From NCBI GenBank assembly GCA_028564925.1, contig CM053029.1, forward strand, positions 296,647,168-296,711,167: a DNA stretch of 64,000 nt, read 5' to 3'. Of this stretch, positions 56,222 to 64,000 are shown in pieces. Every line of letters begins with the position of its first letter. The stretch's first letter is position 1. The notes below the pieces were generated by a model that made no database searches, was not told where the DNA came from, and worked only from the letters and a program-made list of their open reading frames with translations. A program made the position numbers and the translations under genes. The stretch comes from Lithobates sylvaticus. Its lineage: Eukaryota > Chordata > Amphibia > Anura > Ranidae.

Positions 56222-57405
56222 ATTTTATCTGAGAAAAAAACATAAAGCAATCACTTACTAATGTGCAGTTGGTTACATTTTTTGCATGTGTTCCTTTTGG
56301 GCGCTACAAAAAAAAAAAAAAAAAAAAAAAGTTTACATATGTCACAGCTTTATCTTTTAACCATTTATATCAGCATCCTGTGTAAACCCAGTGTTGCTGT
56401 ACCATTTATACATAGGCATGACTGGGTAGTATCTGGACTGTGAATGGGCATCCTCACCCAACAGCTCACAGTCCTGGCAGAGCTCAGGAGACATGTATAC
56501 GGGCTGAACCCTGTTACATTTTTTTGGTATGATACTGTTGGTACAGTGTCTCCAAATCACACTGATATAATCATATACCGGTACCTTCTTGATAGGATTT
56601 ATGGAAAATTTGACCACCAAATGACCCAGTTAGAATTATTTGAGGATAAACATTGCTATAGCCTTCCAATAAAATATGCACTTGCATAGGTAGACTATGA
56701 ATGTTTATGGACTGAGCAGACATCCTCCAGCAGTTATCTTTACCCTGAAGAACCCTATTTAGATTTTGCTAGATCAGTCAAGCATAGGGTGTCTTTAGTG
56801 CCTGCATTCTGCCCAATGACTCGCAATTGTCTCCCCACTGCAAACAGCTGGATAGGGTTAAAATCATTATATATCTGCAGACATTTGTAGGACTGTACAT
56901 TACTGGCTCAGTAAAACAAAACAGTATGATTCTGTAAAAAGCCCTGCTCTCCTGTAATGTTGATTGAAAATTTGACTAGAATACCTTTAGTATATTCAGT
57001 TATAATTGCTACTGGCTAAAAGTAATTATTTTTAGAATTACATTTAATGATAATTCCAAATTATATTTTGGGTCAAAGTCTGTGCCTTAGTACATTTAAT
57101 TCCACATAGCCAAAATTAAATTGTACCTTCAAAGAGAAAGTACATAAACAAACGTAAGCAATATACAGAACTACAAAAACAGTAACAACATTCACTGGTC
57201 AATAAATACAGGCAAGTTAAGAGAGGCTTGTTTTATCAGCAGATTAACAATAAACGAGAACTCATACCTGAATATGTGTCAAGTGCTTTCTAATGTCTGA
57301 AACCAGCTGATGACAAGTCATGCCGTGACATGTGTTTTCTGCAAGAGGCATAGAATAGTTTCCAGCAAAACAGGCAAGTAGCAAAGCAATAGTAACTCTG
57401 AACAT
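48196..57405 (-). CDS. Secreted short-chain four-helix cytokine, four exons
   Basis: Coding exons are 57,405-57,268, 54,030-53,974, 50,096-50,025 and 48,327-48,196 (stop TGA). Every intron is GT-AG and phase 0, as in the IL-2/IL-4 type cytokine genes. The product is 132 residues. Residues 1-22 are a signal peptide (MFRVTIALLLACFAG). The mature part has eight Cys (26, 31, 49, 64, 75, 83, 88, 95) and three N-glycosylation sequons (N59, N69, N92). Predicted helix A is HQLVSDIRKHL and helix D is LQEIMGQFLRTMNREL. The KCVPYNC..NTTC stretch recalls IL-9, the C-terminal helix IL-4 or IL-5, and the exon 1-2 junction IL-7, so the orthologue is unresolved. Exon 3 (24 codons) is short for the family, and an exon for helix C could be missed. 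It would act extracellularly on a cytokine receptor. Introns 1 to 3 are 3.2, 3.9 and 1.7 kb. Confidence 0.7.
49060..49520. other. CpG-rich block in cytokine intron 3
   Basis: Markedly GC- and CpG-rich compared with its surroundings. It looks like a small CpG island or the remains of a retroposed GC-rich exon. The plus strand has an ATG frame at 49,369 reading MLRFCAKHRLPSSGPANY and later DSPMELLSHNHLIS. I do not recognise it and no good donor follows. Confidence 0.4.
50286..50700. mobile_element. Harbinger MITE sharing ends with the 35-43 kb element
   Basis: AGGCCCATACACACGATC at left and GATCGTGTGTATGAGGCT at right. The end differs by only a few bases from AGCCCCATACACACGCTC of the full Harbinger, and the inside repeats TCGGACAAACTTT. 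Left target TAA; right flank ATA. It lies in cytokine intron 2. Confidence 0.8.
50844..51214. mobile_element. Harbinger MITE with TAA target duplication
   Basis: AGCCTCGTTCGTACACACGG and CCGTGTGTACGAGGTT are inverted, with TAA at 50,841-50,843 and 51,215-51,217. Internal CGATTGTTGG is mirrored as CCAACAATCG. Lies in cytokine intron 2. Confidence 0.85.
51736..52754 (+). pseudogene. Tc1 transposase, frameshifted
   Basis: Starts MTFLDSESWGKQLSKDLREK (paired-like helix-turn-helix). It then changes frame near 51,840 to SVQTLIKMC, KPRSGRLTKIS and VSRCTIRRNLKKDGL. After a further frame change and a small deletion comes the first Asp (VIWSDETK, near 52,180), then a last open frame of 173 codons from 52,233 with the second Asp (TFQYDNDPKQKAK) and the Glu (SPDLNIIEPLW). 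The family is about 340 residues. All three catalytic acids survive but at least two frame changes prevent one product. Confidence 0.85.
52854..53733 (+). mobile_element. 5'-truncated L1/Tx1 LINE inserted in the Tc1
   Basis: Bounded by an exact 16-bp duplication ATTGATAATAAATGGC (52,838-52,853 and 53,734-53,749), ending in an A-rich tail. The plus strand reads a Tx1-type ORF2 C-terminal region (VLPKLLYLFQ-type, GFIWTHKHPRI, LPKQHGRLAVPDLYKYYQAA). Frame broken. Confidence 0.85.
54031..57267 (-). other. Cytokine intron 1, with microsatellites
   Basis: Mostly AT-rich intron. (TA)n at about 56,107-56,153, (AC)n at 56,197-56,220 and an A-run at 56,306-56,330. One coding-like minus-strand frame is annotated separately. 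No transposon ends were recognised between 54,031 and 56,100. Confidence 0.5.
56357..56632 (-). pseudogene. Unidentified coding-like frame in intron 1
   Basis: A minus-strand open frame of about 90 codons without an ATG start, preceded by a stop. It reads VKFSINPIKKVPVYDYISV, WRHCTNSIIPKKCNRVQP, PELCQDCELLGEDAHSQS and YYPVMPMYKWYSNTGFTQ before a stop. Codon choice and composition look like real protein with four or five Cys rather than random AT-rich sequence. It may be a retroposed or decayed exon. I cannot name the family. Confidence 0.35.
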
Positions 57406-57445
57406 GATGGAACAAGTAGTGAAGTCCAGTTTTTAAGCTCTTGGT

Positions 57446-57570
57446 CCTTTACTATAAAACTCAGAGACTGAGCTTTATATACCTGGTCGGTGGTCACTTC
57501 ATACTCACTTATCTTTAGAAATCAGGAAAAAATGAGTAAAGGGTGATATGATGCTTTCCATACTGGATAC
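57446..57570 (-). promoter_or_regulatory. Cytokine core promoter
   Basis: TATATAAA at 57,481-57,474 on the minus strand, about 70 bp before the ATG, predicting a short 5' UTR as in related cytokine genes. Upstream (higher coordinates) are AGATAAG (GATA-type, near 57,510) and a GGAAA core (NFAT-type, near 57,556). Sites are by motif only. Confidence 0.55.
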
Positions 57571-57897
57571 ATCAACTAGGGACTTTCTAATTCTTCAATA
57601 TTTGGGGGCGGATGTTCCAGCAGTTAGTCACTTCTAAGATGCATTTTTTTTATTTTTAACCTCACTGACCACAGTTTCAGCTTTGACAGATCTGATAAAA
57701 CAAAAAAAAAAGTAGATGAGGTGTGACACTGGCGGAAATGATCTTATCTTAGAGAACTATTCCTTACAGTATCTTACATTTGATTTTTTTGGCAATTATT
57801 TTGCAAATATGTATTGCTATGTGGGACACAAAGTTGTGAAAATGTAAAATTTTCTTATGCTGCCCACTATTTCACAGGTTTGGGATGAAAGGGCTTT
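57571..57897. other. Upstream flank, no gene
   Basis: AT-rich region upstream of the cytokine promoter with no recognised feature. Confidence 0.4.
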
Positions 57898-58356
57898 TAA
57901 AGCGGAGTTCCACCCAAAAATGGAACTTTAAGTGCAGGTGACCCTCTGACATGCCACATTTGGCGTGTAATTTTTTTGGGGGAGGAGCGGGTACCCTGTT
58001 TTTACAGGCACCCAGCTCCCACTTCCTCCCCTGGCTCTGCGGCACAAGAAGGAAGTTCACCTCTCCCCCTCCCTCCCTGCAATCTTCTGGGACACGTCAC
58101 AGGTTTTAGAAGATTGCCAGGTCATTCACAGCGTGCAGCGCAGCTCGCTTATGCGCAGTGCGCACCCGGCTGTGAAGCCACAGCCGGGCGCCCACAGTTA
58201 AAATGCCGGCGCCTCGGAGAGGAGGGGGAGAGGAGCGGGGCTTCGTACGCCCACATCGCTGGACCATGGGGCAGGTGAGTGTCTGGTTATTAAAAGTCAG
58301 CAGCTACATATTTTGTAGCGGATGACTTTTAAATGGGTGGAACTCCGCTTTAAGCC
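57898..58356. mobile_element. Amphibian MITE, third copy of the family
   Basis: TAAAGCGGAGTTCCACCC and GGGTGGAACTCCGCTTTA are near-perfect inverted ends. Inside are the GGCTGTGAAGCCACAGCC hairpin and the AAAGTCAGCAGCTAC hairpin seen at 5,780 and 6,928. Non-coding. Confidence 0.85.
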
Positions 58357-58529
58357 GCGTGGGCAAACACATATGCCGCATGGGCAAACACAAAGTCTGA
58401 TGTATGATGACAGTCTTGGTTAGTGTATTAGATCATCCTGTATCCACTTCAGTTGTATTTTACAAATTTTGTACTTTCAGTTGGGATGTTCCTGATTGAA
58501 CAGCAGTGGTATTGCAATACCTGAGCAGC

Positions 58530-58720
58530 ACAGAGGTGTATTGCTTAGCACTTCCGCCCAACAGCACTAGGGTTGCTGTCTCGAATCCCAACCATGACAC
58601 TACCTGCCTAAAGTTTTCCAGTTCTCCTTGTGTGGGTTTCCTCTGAGTACTCCGCTTTCCCCCCACACTCCAAAGACATGCTGGTAGGTTAACTGGATCT
58701 TGTATAAAATTGTCCCTAGT
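58530..58720 (+). repeat. SINE, second copy
   Basis: Box-B-like TCTCGAATCCC and the tail GTGTGGGTTTCCTCTGAGTA, CTCCAAAGACATGCTGGTAG match the element at 12,335. Confidence 0.65.
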
Positions 58721-58721
58721 A

Positions 58722-58850
58722 TACAGTATCTCACAAAAGTGAGTACACCTCTCACATTTTTGTAAATATTTTTGTAAATATTTTTATGTCTTTTCATGTG
58801 ACAACGCTGAAGAAATTACACTTTGCTACAATTTAAAGTTTTTAAAAAAG
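58722..58850. mobile_element. Tc1 terminal fragment
   Basis: CAGTATCTCACAAAAGTGAG, then ACACCTCTCACATTTTTGTA and TGACAACGCTGAAGAAAT are the end of another Tc1/mariner family. Only this end is present. Confidence 0.65.
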
Positions 58851-59775
58851 CAGAAAATTGTGAGGTATTCTCGCGCCAATAATGTGTTACAATTAATAAA
58901 TAATAAAAATTAATAAAATTGGTAGCCTAATAAATAGGTGCATATACCAAAACAAATAGATAATTGCCAAATCAATAAGACAAGTAAAGTGCATGCGTGC
59001 CTTTACCACATTACTAGATACCTTAATAAAGGAATATACAGAAGTGCTAAACGCTGATTAAACAGCTTCTTACCATAAATATATAGAGTATAAAGTGCAT
59101 GCGTGCTTTAGCATAATACTGAAACTACTTGCTGTGAACTGAATCCAATATCCAATAAAGTGCGTTTACAGAGTGCGCTGAGATACAGTTAAAACACATT
59201 AATCACACATAATCCTTAACTTGCTGTGACTGAAAATCAAATATCATCAAAGTGCATCCGTGACATGTGCATCCAATCATATAAGTGAGTCCACACAGTG
59301 CAAAAAAACAAGTCTGTGAGTGATATTGAGGTAAGTGATTCAGATGGGTGATCCTGCAATTCCTTTGTGTGTTCACACAGTAGGTGCAGTGGCCCCTTAC
59401 CTTACTGCTGTAAGGTAAACAGCAATGAAAAACTCCAGAAATACTATGCTCTGTAGGATGTATCAGCTGGTTGGTTCTGTAGTGCTGAAAAGCTTGCAGA
59501 TAGAATCCCCACTAGGCACTCAGGCGATGTATCATGTATCAAGGTTACCATAAGAGAAGGAAGAGGGGACCCCAATAGTGAAGTATGTAGCAGTATTTCA
59601 CATTTATTTATAAAACAGACGAATCCTGGGTACTCACATTTAAGATATAAACAGTATATAATACAAAACGAGCGCCCCGCTCATGCTCCGGACGTCACTT
59701 CCGGTGTCCTCGTATCGTTACTGTATACCTACGCGTATCGTCATCACGTGACTTCATCAGGGAGTCCCCAGGTTT
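58851..59775 (-). mobile_element. Penelope-like pseudo-LTR remnant
   Basis: No coding sequence. The AAGTGCATGCGTGC phrase is repeated at 58,990 and 59,094. On the minus strand the right end carries a hammerhead-like core. Similar in type to the 3' region of the Penelope-like copy at 28.4-30.6 kb. Confidence 0.5.
59722..59765 (-). ncRNA. Hammerhead ribozyme-like motif
   Basis: Minus strand: an intact CTGATGA box, a stem II made by GTCA and TGAC, then GATA where GAAA is expected, then ACGCGT. It is closer to the consensus than the copy at 29,409. One core base differs, so activity is doubtful. Confidence 0.5.
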
Positions 59776-60246
59776 TGGTTTCTATGCAGAACTACACCCG
59801 ATTTTGCGCACTCCAGTTTTAGTAAATAACCACACACACATATTGAATCAATATGGGACAGAGTCTTTACTGTAACTTTGATATCTGGGACAATCACATA
59901 TTATATAGGACGGATGGCAACCCTAGTTGTGCTTCAAACCTTCATACATGCAGGTTGCTTAGAATAAGTACCTTACTTTTCTATGCTGTACACAGCATAT
60001 TTTACAGTACAGCCTCTTTCATATTTTGTACAGTTATATATAGCACATGGAAAAGTATAAATTGTGACATGGGGAAAGCCTCGTTGAGCAGCATAAGGAT
60101 TTCGCCATGTGTGGGTGCAAGACTGATTATCAAGTGAGTATTGACCACAAAAGGGAGTGGTTTCTAGTTAGCCCTATTGTGGTGACGTGCCAGATGCACA
60201 TGTCCTGGCTTGTCTGGTCTTCTAGACAGGGGCAAATCTTGAGACT
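59776..60246. other. No gene; short MITE scrap at the left
   Basis: 59,790-59,830 contains GATTTTGCGCACTCCAG and TTTAGTAAATAA, a scrap of the palindromic MITE family seen at 5,385. The rest is AT-rich. Confidence 0.4.
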
Positions 60247-60422
60247 GAGGGAGAGAATTACTAAAACTGGTGTACACAAATTCTGGTGCAACTGTGCATA
60301 GTAACCAATCAGCTTCTAGGTTTTATTAACAAAGCTTAATTGAACAAGCTGAAGTTAGAAGCTGACTGGTTACTATGGACAGCTGCACCAGATTCTGTGT
60401 GCATCCGTTTTAGTAAATCTTC
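60247..60422. mobile_element. Palindromic MITE, second copy
   Basis: TTACTAAAACTGGTGTACAC and TTTTAGTAAA ends, with GGTGCAACTGTGC mirrored as GGACAGCTGCACC and a central AAGCTTAATTGAACAAGCTG. Matches 5,385-5,545. Confidence 0.8.
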
Positions 60423-60619
60423 CCCCGAGTGTCTGCTGAGAAGAAAGACCATCTCCATTTAAATTGTGGGTTTCCACTACTTATATTTGGACATTGTTTG
60501 CTAAACCTGAAGCAAGGGCTTTATGTTAATGTTGAAGCTGTCCAAAGCTTGTCCTGTAGAAAACTCGAGGGATGCTCCCGCATTTGACGGGCTCATGGAC
60601 TACCACTCAACCTGGAGTA

Positions 60620-60880
60620 ATCACAAACAGCGGGTGTCTCCTGCTGTGTCATGCAGCTGCAGTCTTAACTGTTCGGCGGCCGTCCACTGTAACAAAGCCC
60701 CATCTCCTCAACCATGATAGACGGAACACTGGTTCAATTTCCCAGCATTGTATCAGTGTTCAGTTGATCGTCTATCATGGATGAGGAGGCGAGGCTTTGT
60801 TACAGTGGACAGCAGCCGAACAGTTAAGACTGCAGCTGCATGACACAGCGGGAGACACCCGCTGTGTGTAATCAAGGTAC
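60620..60880. repeat. Long inverted repeat
   Basis: Arms at about 60,626-60,735 and 60,770-60,880 (GCATGACACAGC, GCTGCAGTCTTAACTGTTCG, TTACAGTGGACAGC mirrored) surround a 35-bp loop. No gene. Confidence 0.8.
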
Positions 60881-60887
60881 TGGCAAG

Positions 60888-61000
60888 GCTGCAGATGGGT
60901 ATTGATGAGGATACAGATGGGCACGGTGAAGCTGCAGATGGGCACAGTGAGGCTGCAGATGGGCACAGTGCAGGCTGCAGATGGGCACTGATGAGGAGTA
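60888..61000. repeat. Minisatellite, about 24-bp units
   Basis: Four to five units of GCTGCAGATGGGCACAGTGA with variants. It directly follows the inverted repeat. Confidence 0.85.
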
Positions 61001-61497
61001 CCGCGATTTTAGAAATGTCTTTGACAAAGGTCAAGCCGGTAGTTTGCCTCCACACCGGCCATATGATTGCGCAATTGACCTTTAACCTGGTGCCATACCC
61101 CCTCGTGGCCGGGTTTACCCTTTGTTGGTCTTGGGGGATAAGGCCATGGAGGAATATGTTGCAGACGCACTTTCTTGAGGTTTCATCCGCAAATCCTCGT
61201 CTCCTGCTGGTGCTGGTTTCTTCTTTGTGAAGAAGAAGAGTGGTGAACTGAAACCTTGTATTGATTACAGGGGTCTCAATCGTTTCACGATTAAGTATGC
61301 CTGTCCGATTCCGTTAATTGCAAAGTTATTTGACCGCCTCAAGGGAGCAACAGTTTTCACGAAGCTTGATTTGAGAGGGGCATACAATCTCGTGAGGATT
61401 AAGGAGGGCGACGAGTGGAAAGCTGCATTTAATGCCAGAACAGACCATTATGAGTACCTTGTAATGCCTTTTGGCCTTTGTAACGCCCCAGCAGTTA

Positions 61498-61930
61498 TCC
61501 AACCACTTGCCGACCACCTCACGCAGATATACTGCGGCAGAAGGGCACGTACAGGCAGTATCACGTACCTGTACATTGCCCTTTAAGAGGCGGCCTACGT
61601 GAGTCGAGTCGTGGGTCCCTCGTCTCTCGATACCCGTGATTGTCTCACGGAGAGGAAGAACAGGGTGATGCTAATGTAAACAAGCATCTCCCCGTTCTGC
61701 CCAGTGACAGTGTCAATGATCTCTGCTCCCTGTGATCGGGAGCAGAGATCAGTGTCGTGTCACACACAACCACGCCCCCCCACAGTTATAAACACACCCC
61801 AGGACACACTTAACCCCTACACTACCACCCCCTGGTTAACCCCCTTCACTGCCAGTGTCATTTGCACAGGAATCAGTGCATTTGTATAGCACTGGTTGCT
61901 GTATAAATGACAATGGTCCCAAAAATGGTT
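61498..61930. mobile_element. Truncated TTAACCACTT-family element inside the Gypsy fossil
   Basis: CCACTTGCCGACCACCTCAC and the CACTTAACCCCTACAC word mark it as a short copy of the 9,716 and 43,848 family. It ends near CAATGGTCCCAAAAATG. Non-coding. Confidence 0.7.
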
Positions 61931-63040
61931 GGAAAGTTCCATCGTGAACAGGTTAAATTCCTGGGTTATGCAATTTCCACTTCTGGTTTTTCGATGGACC
62001 CAGAGAAACTTTTGGCAGTTCTACAGTGGCCCCGACCTGTGGGTTTACATCCTCTGCAGTGTTTTCTGGGCTTTGCCAACTATTATAGGAAGTTTCTTCA
62101 TAACTCGTCTCTGGTCAAACCCCTGTCTGATATGACCAGAAAGGACGGTAACCCTCAGAGTTGGTCTCCGGAGTCCATTAAGGGCTTTGAGGGTCTCAAG
62201 GCTGTCTTTGTCTTTCTTTTTTATTGTCCTACCACTGAGAGCGCTATGCATCCTTGTGGCTACTTTTCCAAGAAATTGTCACCTGCGGAGTGCAATTACG
62301 AGATTGGTGACAGAGAGCTGTTGGCGATCATTTTAGCCCTTAAAGAATGGAGACATTTCCTCGAAGGTACCACTGTGCCAGTTCATATTCTTACTGACCA
62401 TAAGAATCTCACATTCTTGTATGAGGCTAAATGCCTCTCTCCCAGGTGGGTGCGATGGGCTCTTTTCTTGTCAAGTTTCAATTACATTGTCTCATTCTTA
62501 CCCAGTACTAAGAATGTAAGGGCTGACGCCTTGTCACGACAATTTTCCTCCACTTCCAAGTTGGAGTCGGTACCGGTGATTCCTCCTGATCATATTCTGG
62601 CTACGGTTCGCACCAGTCTCACTTCTCCTTTGGGTGACAAAATTCTTGCTGCTCAGGTCCATGCTCCTTCTGAGAAACCTTGTGACTGCTGCTTTGTCCC
62701 AGAGAGTCTCCGTACTGCCGTGCTCCAGACTTACCATTCTCCCTATGCTGTTGGCCACCCTGGGAGGAATTAACTCTTTTTGTCCATTTCACAACAATTC
62801 TGGTTGCCTAGTCTACACGCTGATGTAACCGCCTTCGTAGCTGCCTGTTCCATGTGTGCTCAGAGTAAGACTCCACGACACCTTCCAGCAGGCCTCCTAC
62901 AACCCATACCCAATGGAAAGAGGCCCTGGACCCACCTGTCTATGGATTTCATTGTGCAGTTACCCAACTCCCAGGGCAACACAGTTATCCTTATGGTGGT
63001 TGACCGGTTCTCAAAGATATGTCATTGTATTCCACTTAAA

Positions 63041-63090
63041 GCGGTTCTGCACGTTGTTTTTTTTTTTTTTTTTTTCTCAAAGATATGTCA
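63041..63090. repeat. Small insertion with long target duplication in the Gypsy fossil
   Basis: A short AAGCGGTTCTGCACG piece with a T-run is flanked by about 30 bp that occurs on both sides (CTCAAAGATATGTCATTG). It resembles the end of an amphibian MITE. Confidence 0.6.
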
Positions 63091-64000
63091 TTGTATTCCA
63101 CTTAAGAAGTTGCCCACTTCTAAGGAACTGGCTTCCATTTTTGCTCAGAGATATTTCACTTACACGGGCTACCCAAGGTGATTGTCTCAGACAGCGGTAG
63201 TCCGTTTGTGTCCCGGTTCTGGCGAGCCTTTTGTGCACAGTTGGGAATTCAGCTTGCTTTCTCCTCTGCGTATCACCCGCAGTCTAATGGGGTGGCAGAA
63301 CGAGCCAATCAGTCCTTGGAGCAATTCCTATGTTGCTATATCGCTGACCATCATAACAACTGGTCAGACCTATTACCGTGGGCAGAGTTTGCTCACAACA
63401 GTGCCTTGAATTCTGCTTCCCGATTGTCCCCGTTTATGGCAAATTTATGGTTTTAACCTACCATGTTGCCTGACTTGTGTGTTCTGCATAATATTCCACC
63501 GCTAGAGGAGTATCTCCGTTGTCTTCGTTCCACTTGGACACAAGTCCATGAGGCTTTGCGACATGCTAATGATAGGTGCAGATGCCTGCCTGCGCCCCTT
63601 CCCACCAGGTTGGGGACAGGGTCTGGCTGTCATCTCGCAACCTCCGACTTCGTGTTCCCTCACTGAAGTTCGCACCTCGGTTTATTGGGCCTTTCCGTAT
63701 TCCGATTAACCCAGTGGCTTACGCATTAGACCTTCCTTCTAATATGCGTATTTCAAATTTATTTCATGTCTCCTTATTAAAACCTTTGGTCTTCAACCAC
63801 TTTACCACCTCGGTGCCACGTCCTCACCCTGTACAGGTTGAGAACCATGAGGAGTATGAAGAACAGTCCATTGTTGACTCCCGTAGGTTCAGTGGGTGCA
63901 TACAGTACCTGGTGCATTGGAAAGGGTACGGTCCGGAGGAATGCTCTTGGGTCTCATCTTCGGACGTTCATGCCCCTGTCCTCCTCCGTGATTTCCATAG

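Larger units (their letters stand above)
61030..64000 (+). mobile_element. Ty3/Gypsy fossil, pol region
   Basis: A Gypsy-class LTR retrotransposon fossil in plus orientation, continuing past the window end. Recognisable parts in order are reverse transcriptase, RNase H, integrase and a chromodomain-type C-terminus. It belongs to the same family as the 3' end at 32,191-33,492. It is broken, with roughly half a dozen breaks including two insertions of other repeats. Moderate decay suggests an old copy. No LTR is inside the window. Confidence 0.85.

Overview
This window looks like nuclear DNA from an anuran amphibian, probably a large-genome frog of the ranoid kind. That is inferred from its content. 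One vertebrate-style secreted cytokine gene has long introns. Nearly everything else is transposable elements of types typical of frogs: Tc1/mariner, hAT, PIF/Harbinger, Penelope-like elements, Tx1-type L1 LINEs, Ty3/Gypsy elements and many fold-back MITEs. No prokaryotic operons, rRNA, tRNA or CRISPR arrays were seen.

Layout. 0-14 kb: repeats only, namely a Tc1 relic, several MITEs, a fold-back element carrying a small transcription module, an old tandem repeat and a SINE. 14-19.2 kb: a 5.2 kb hAT transposon with exact 8-bp target duplications and a decayed BED-finger transposase. 19.2-32.2 kb: one Tx1-type L1 LINE on the minus strand, split by about 10 kb of later insertions. These are a second hAT, a large fold-back repeat with two divergent micro-ORFs, and two Penelope-like elements arranged head to head. 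32.2-33.5 kb: the 3' end and LTR of a Gypsy fossil, holding a tandemly duplicated MITE segment. 35.2-42.9 kb: a structurally complete 7.64 kb PIF/Harbinger transposon with TAA target duplications, inserted into a fold-back Tc1 derivative. 43-46 kb: MITEs. 46-57.5 kb: the host gene. 57.9-61 kb: MITEs, a SINE and a Penelope-like remnant. 61 kb to the end: a broken Gypsy fossil that runs off the window.

Host gene. On the minus strand, four phase-0 exons (57,405 down to 48,196) encode a predicted 132-residue secreted, cysteine-rich, short-chain helical cytokine. A TATA box lies about 70 bp upstream of the start codon and AU-rich sequence lies downstream. The architecture fits the IL-2/IL-4/IL-7/IL-9 group, but I cannot assign the orthologue.

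Most interesting element. The Harbinger carries three uninterrupted spliced genes: a 404-residue DDE transposase, a 218-residue Myb/SANT-like protein, and a 325-residue MADF protein with a BESS-like tail. The last two diverge from one short shared promoter. Nearby MITEs share its terminal sequence and may depend on it. A second curiosity is a repeated module (TATA box, well-placed ATG, 35-42 codon Lys/Arg-rich ORF, poly(A) signal) inside fold-back repeats at 3.9 kb and 21.3-21.9 kb.
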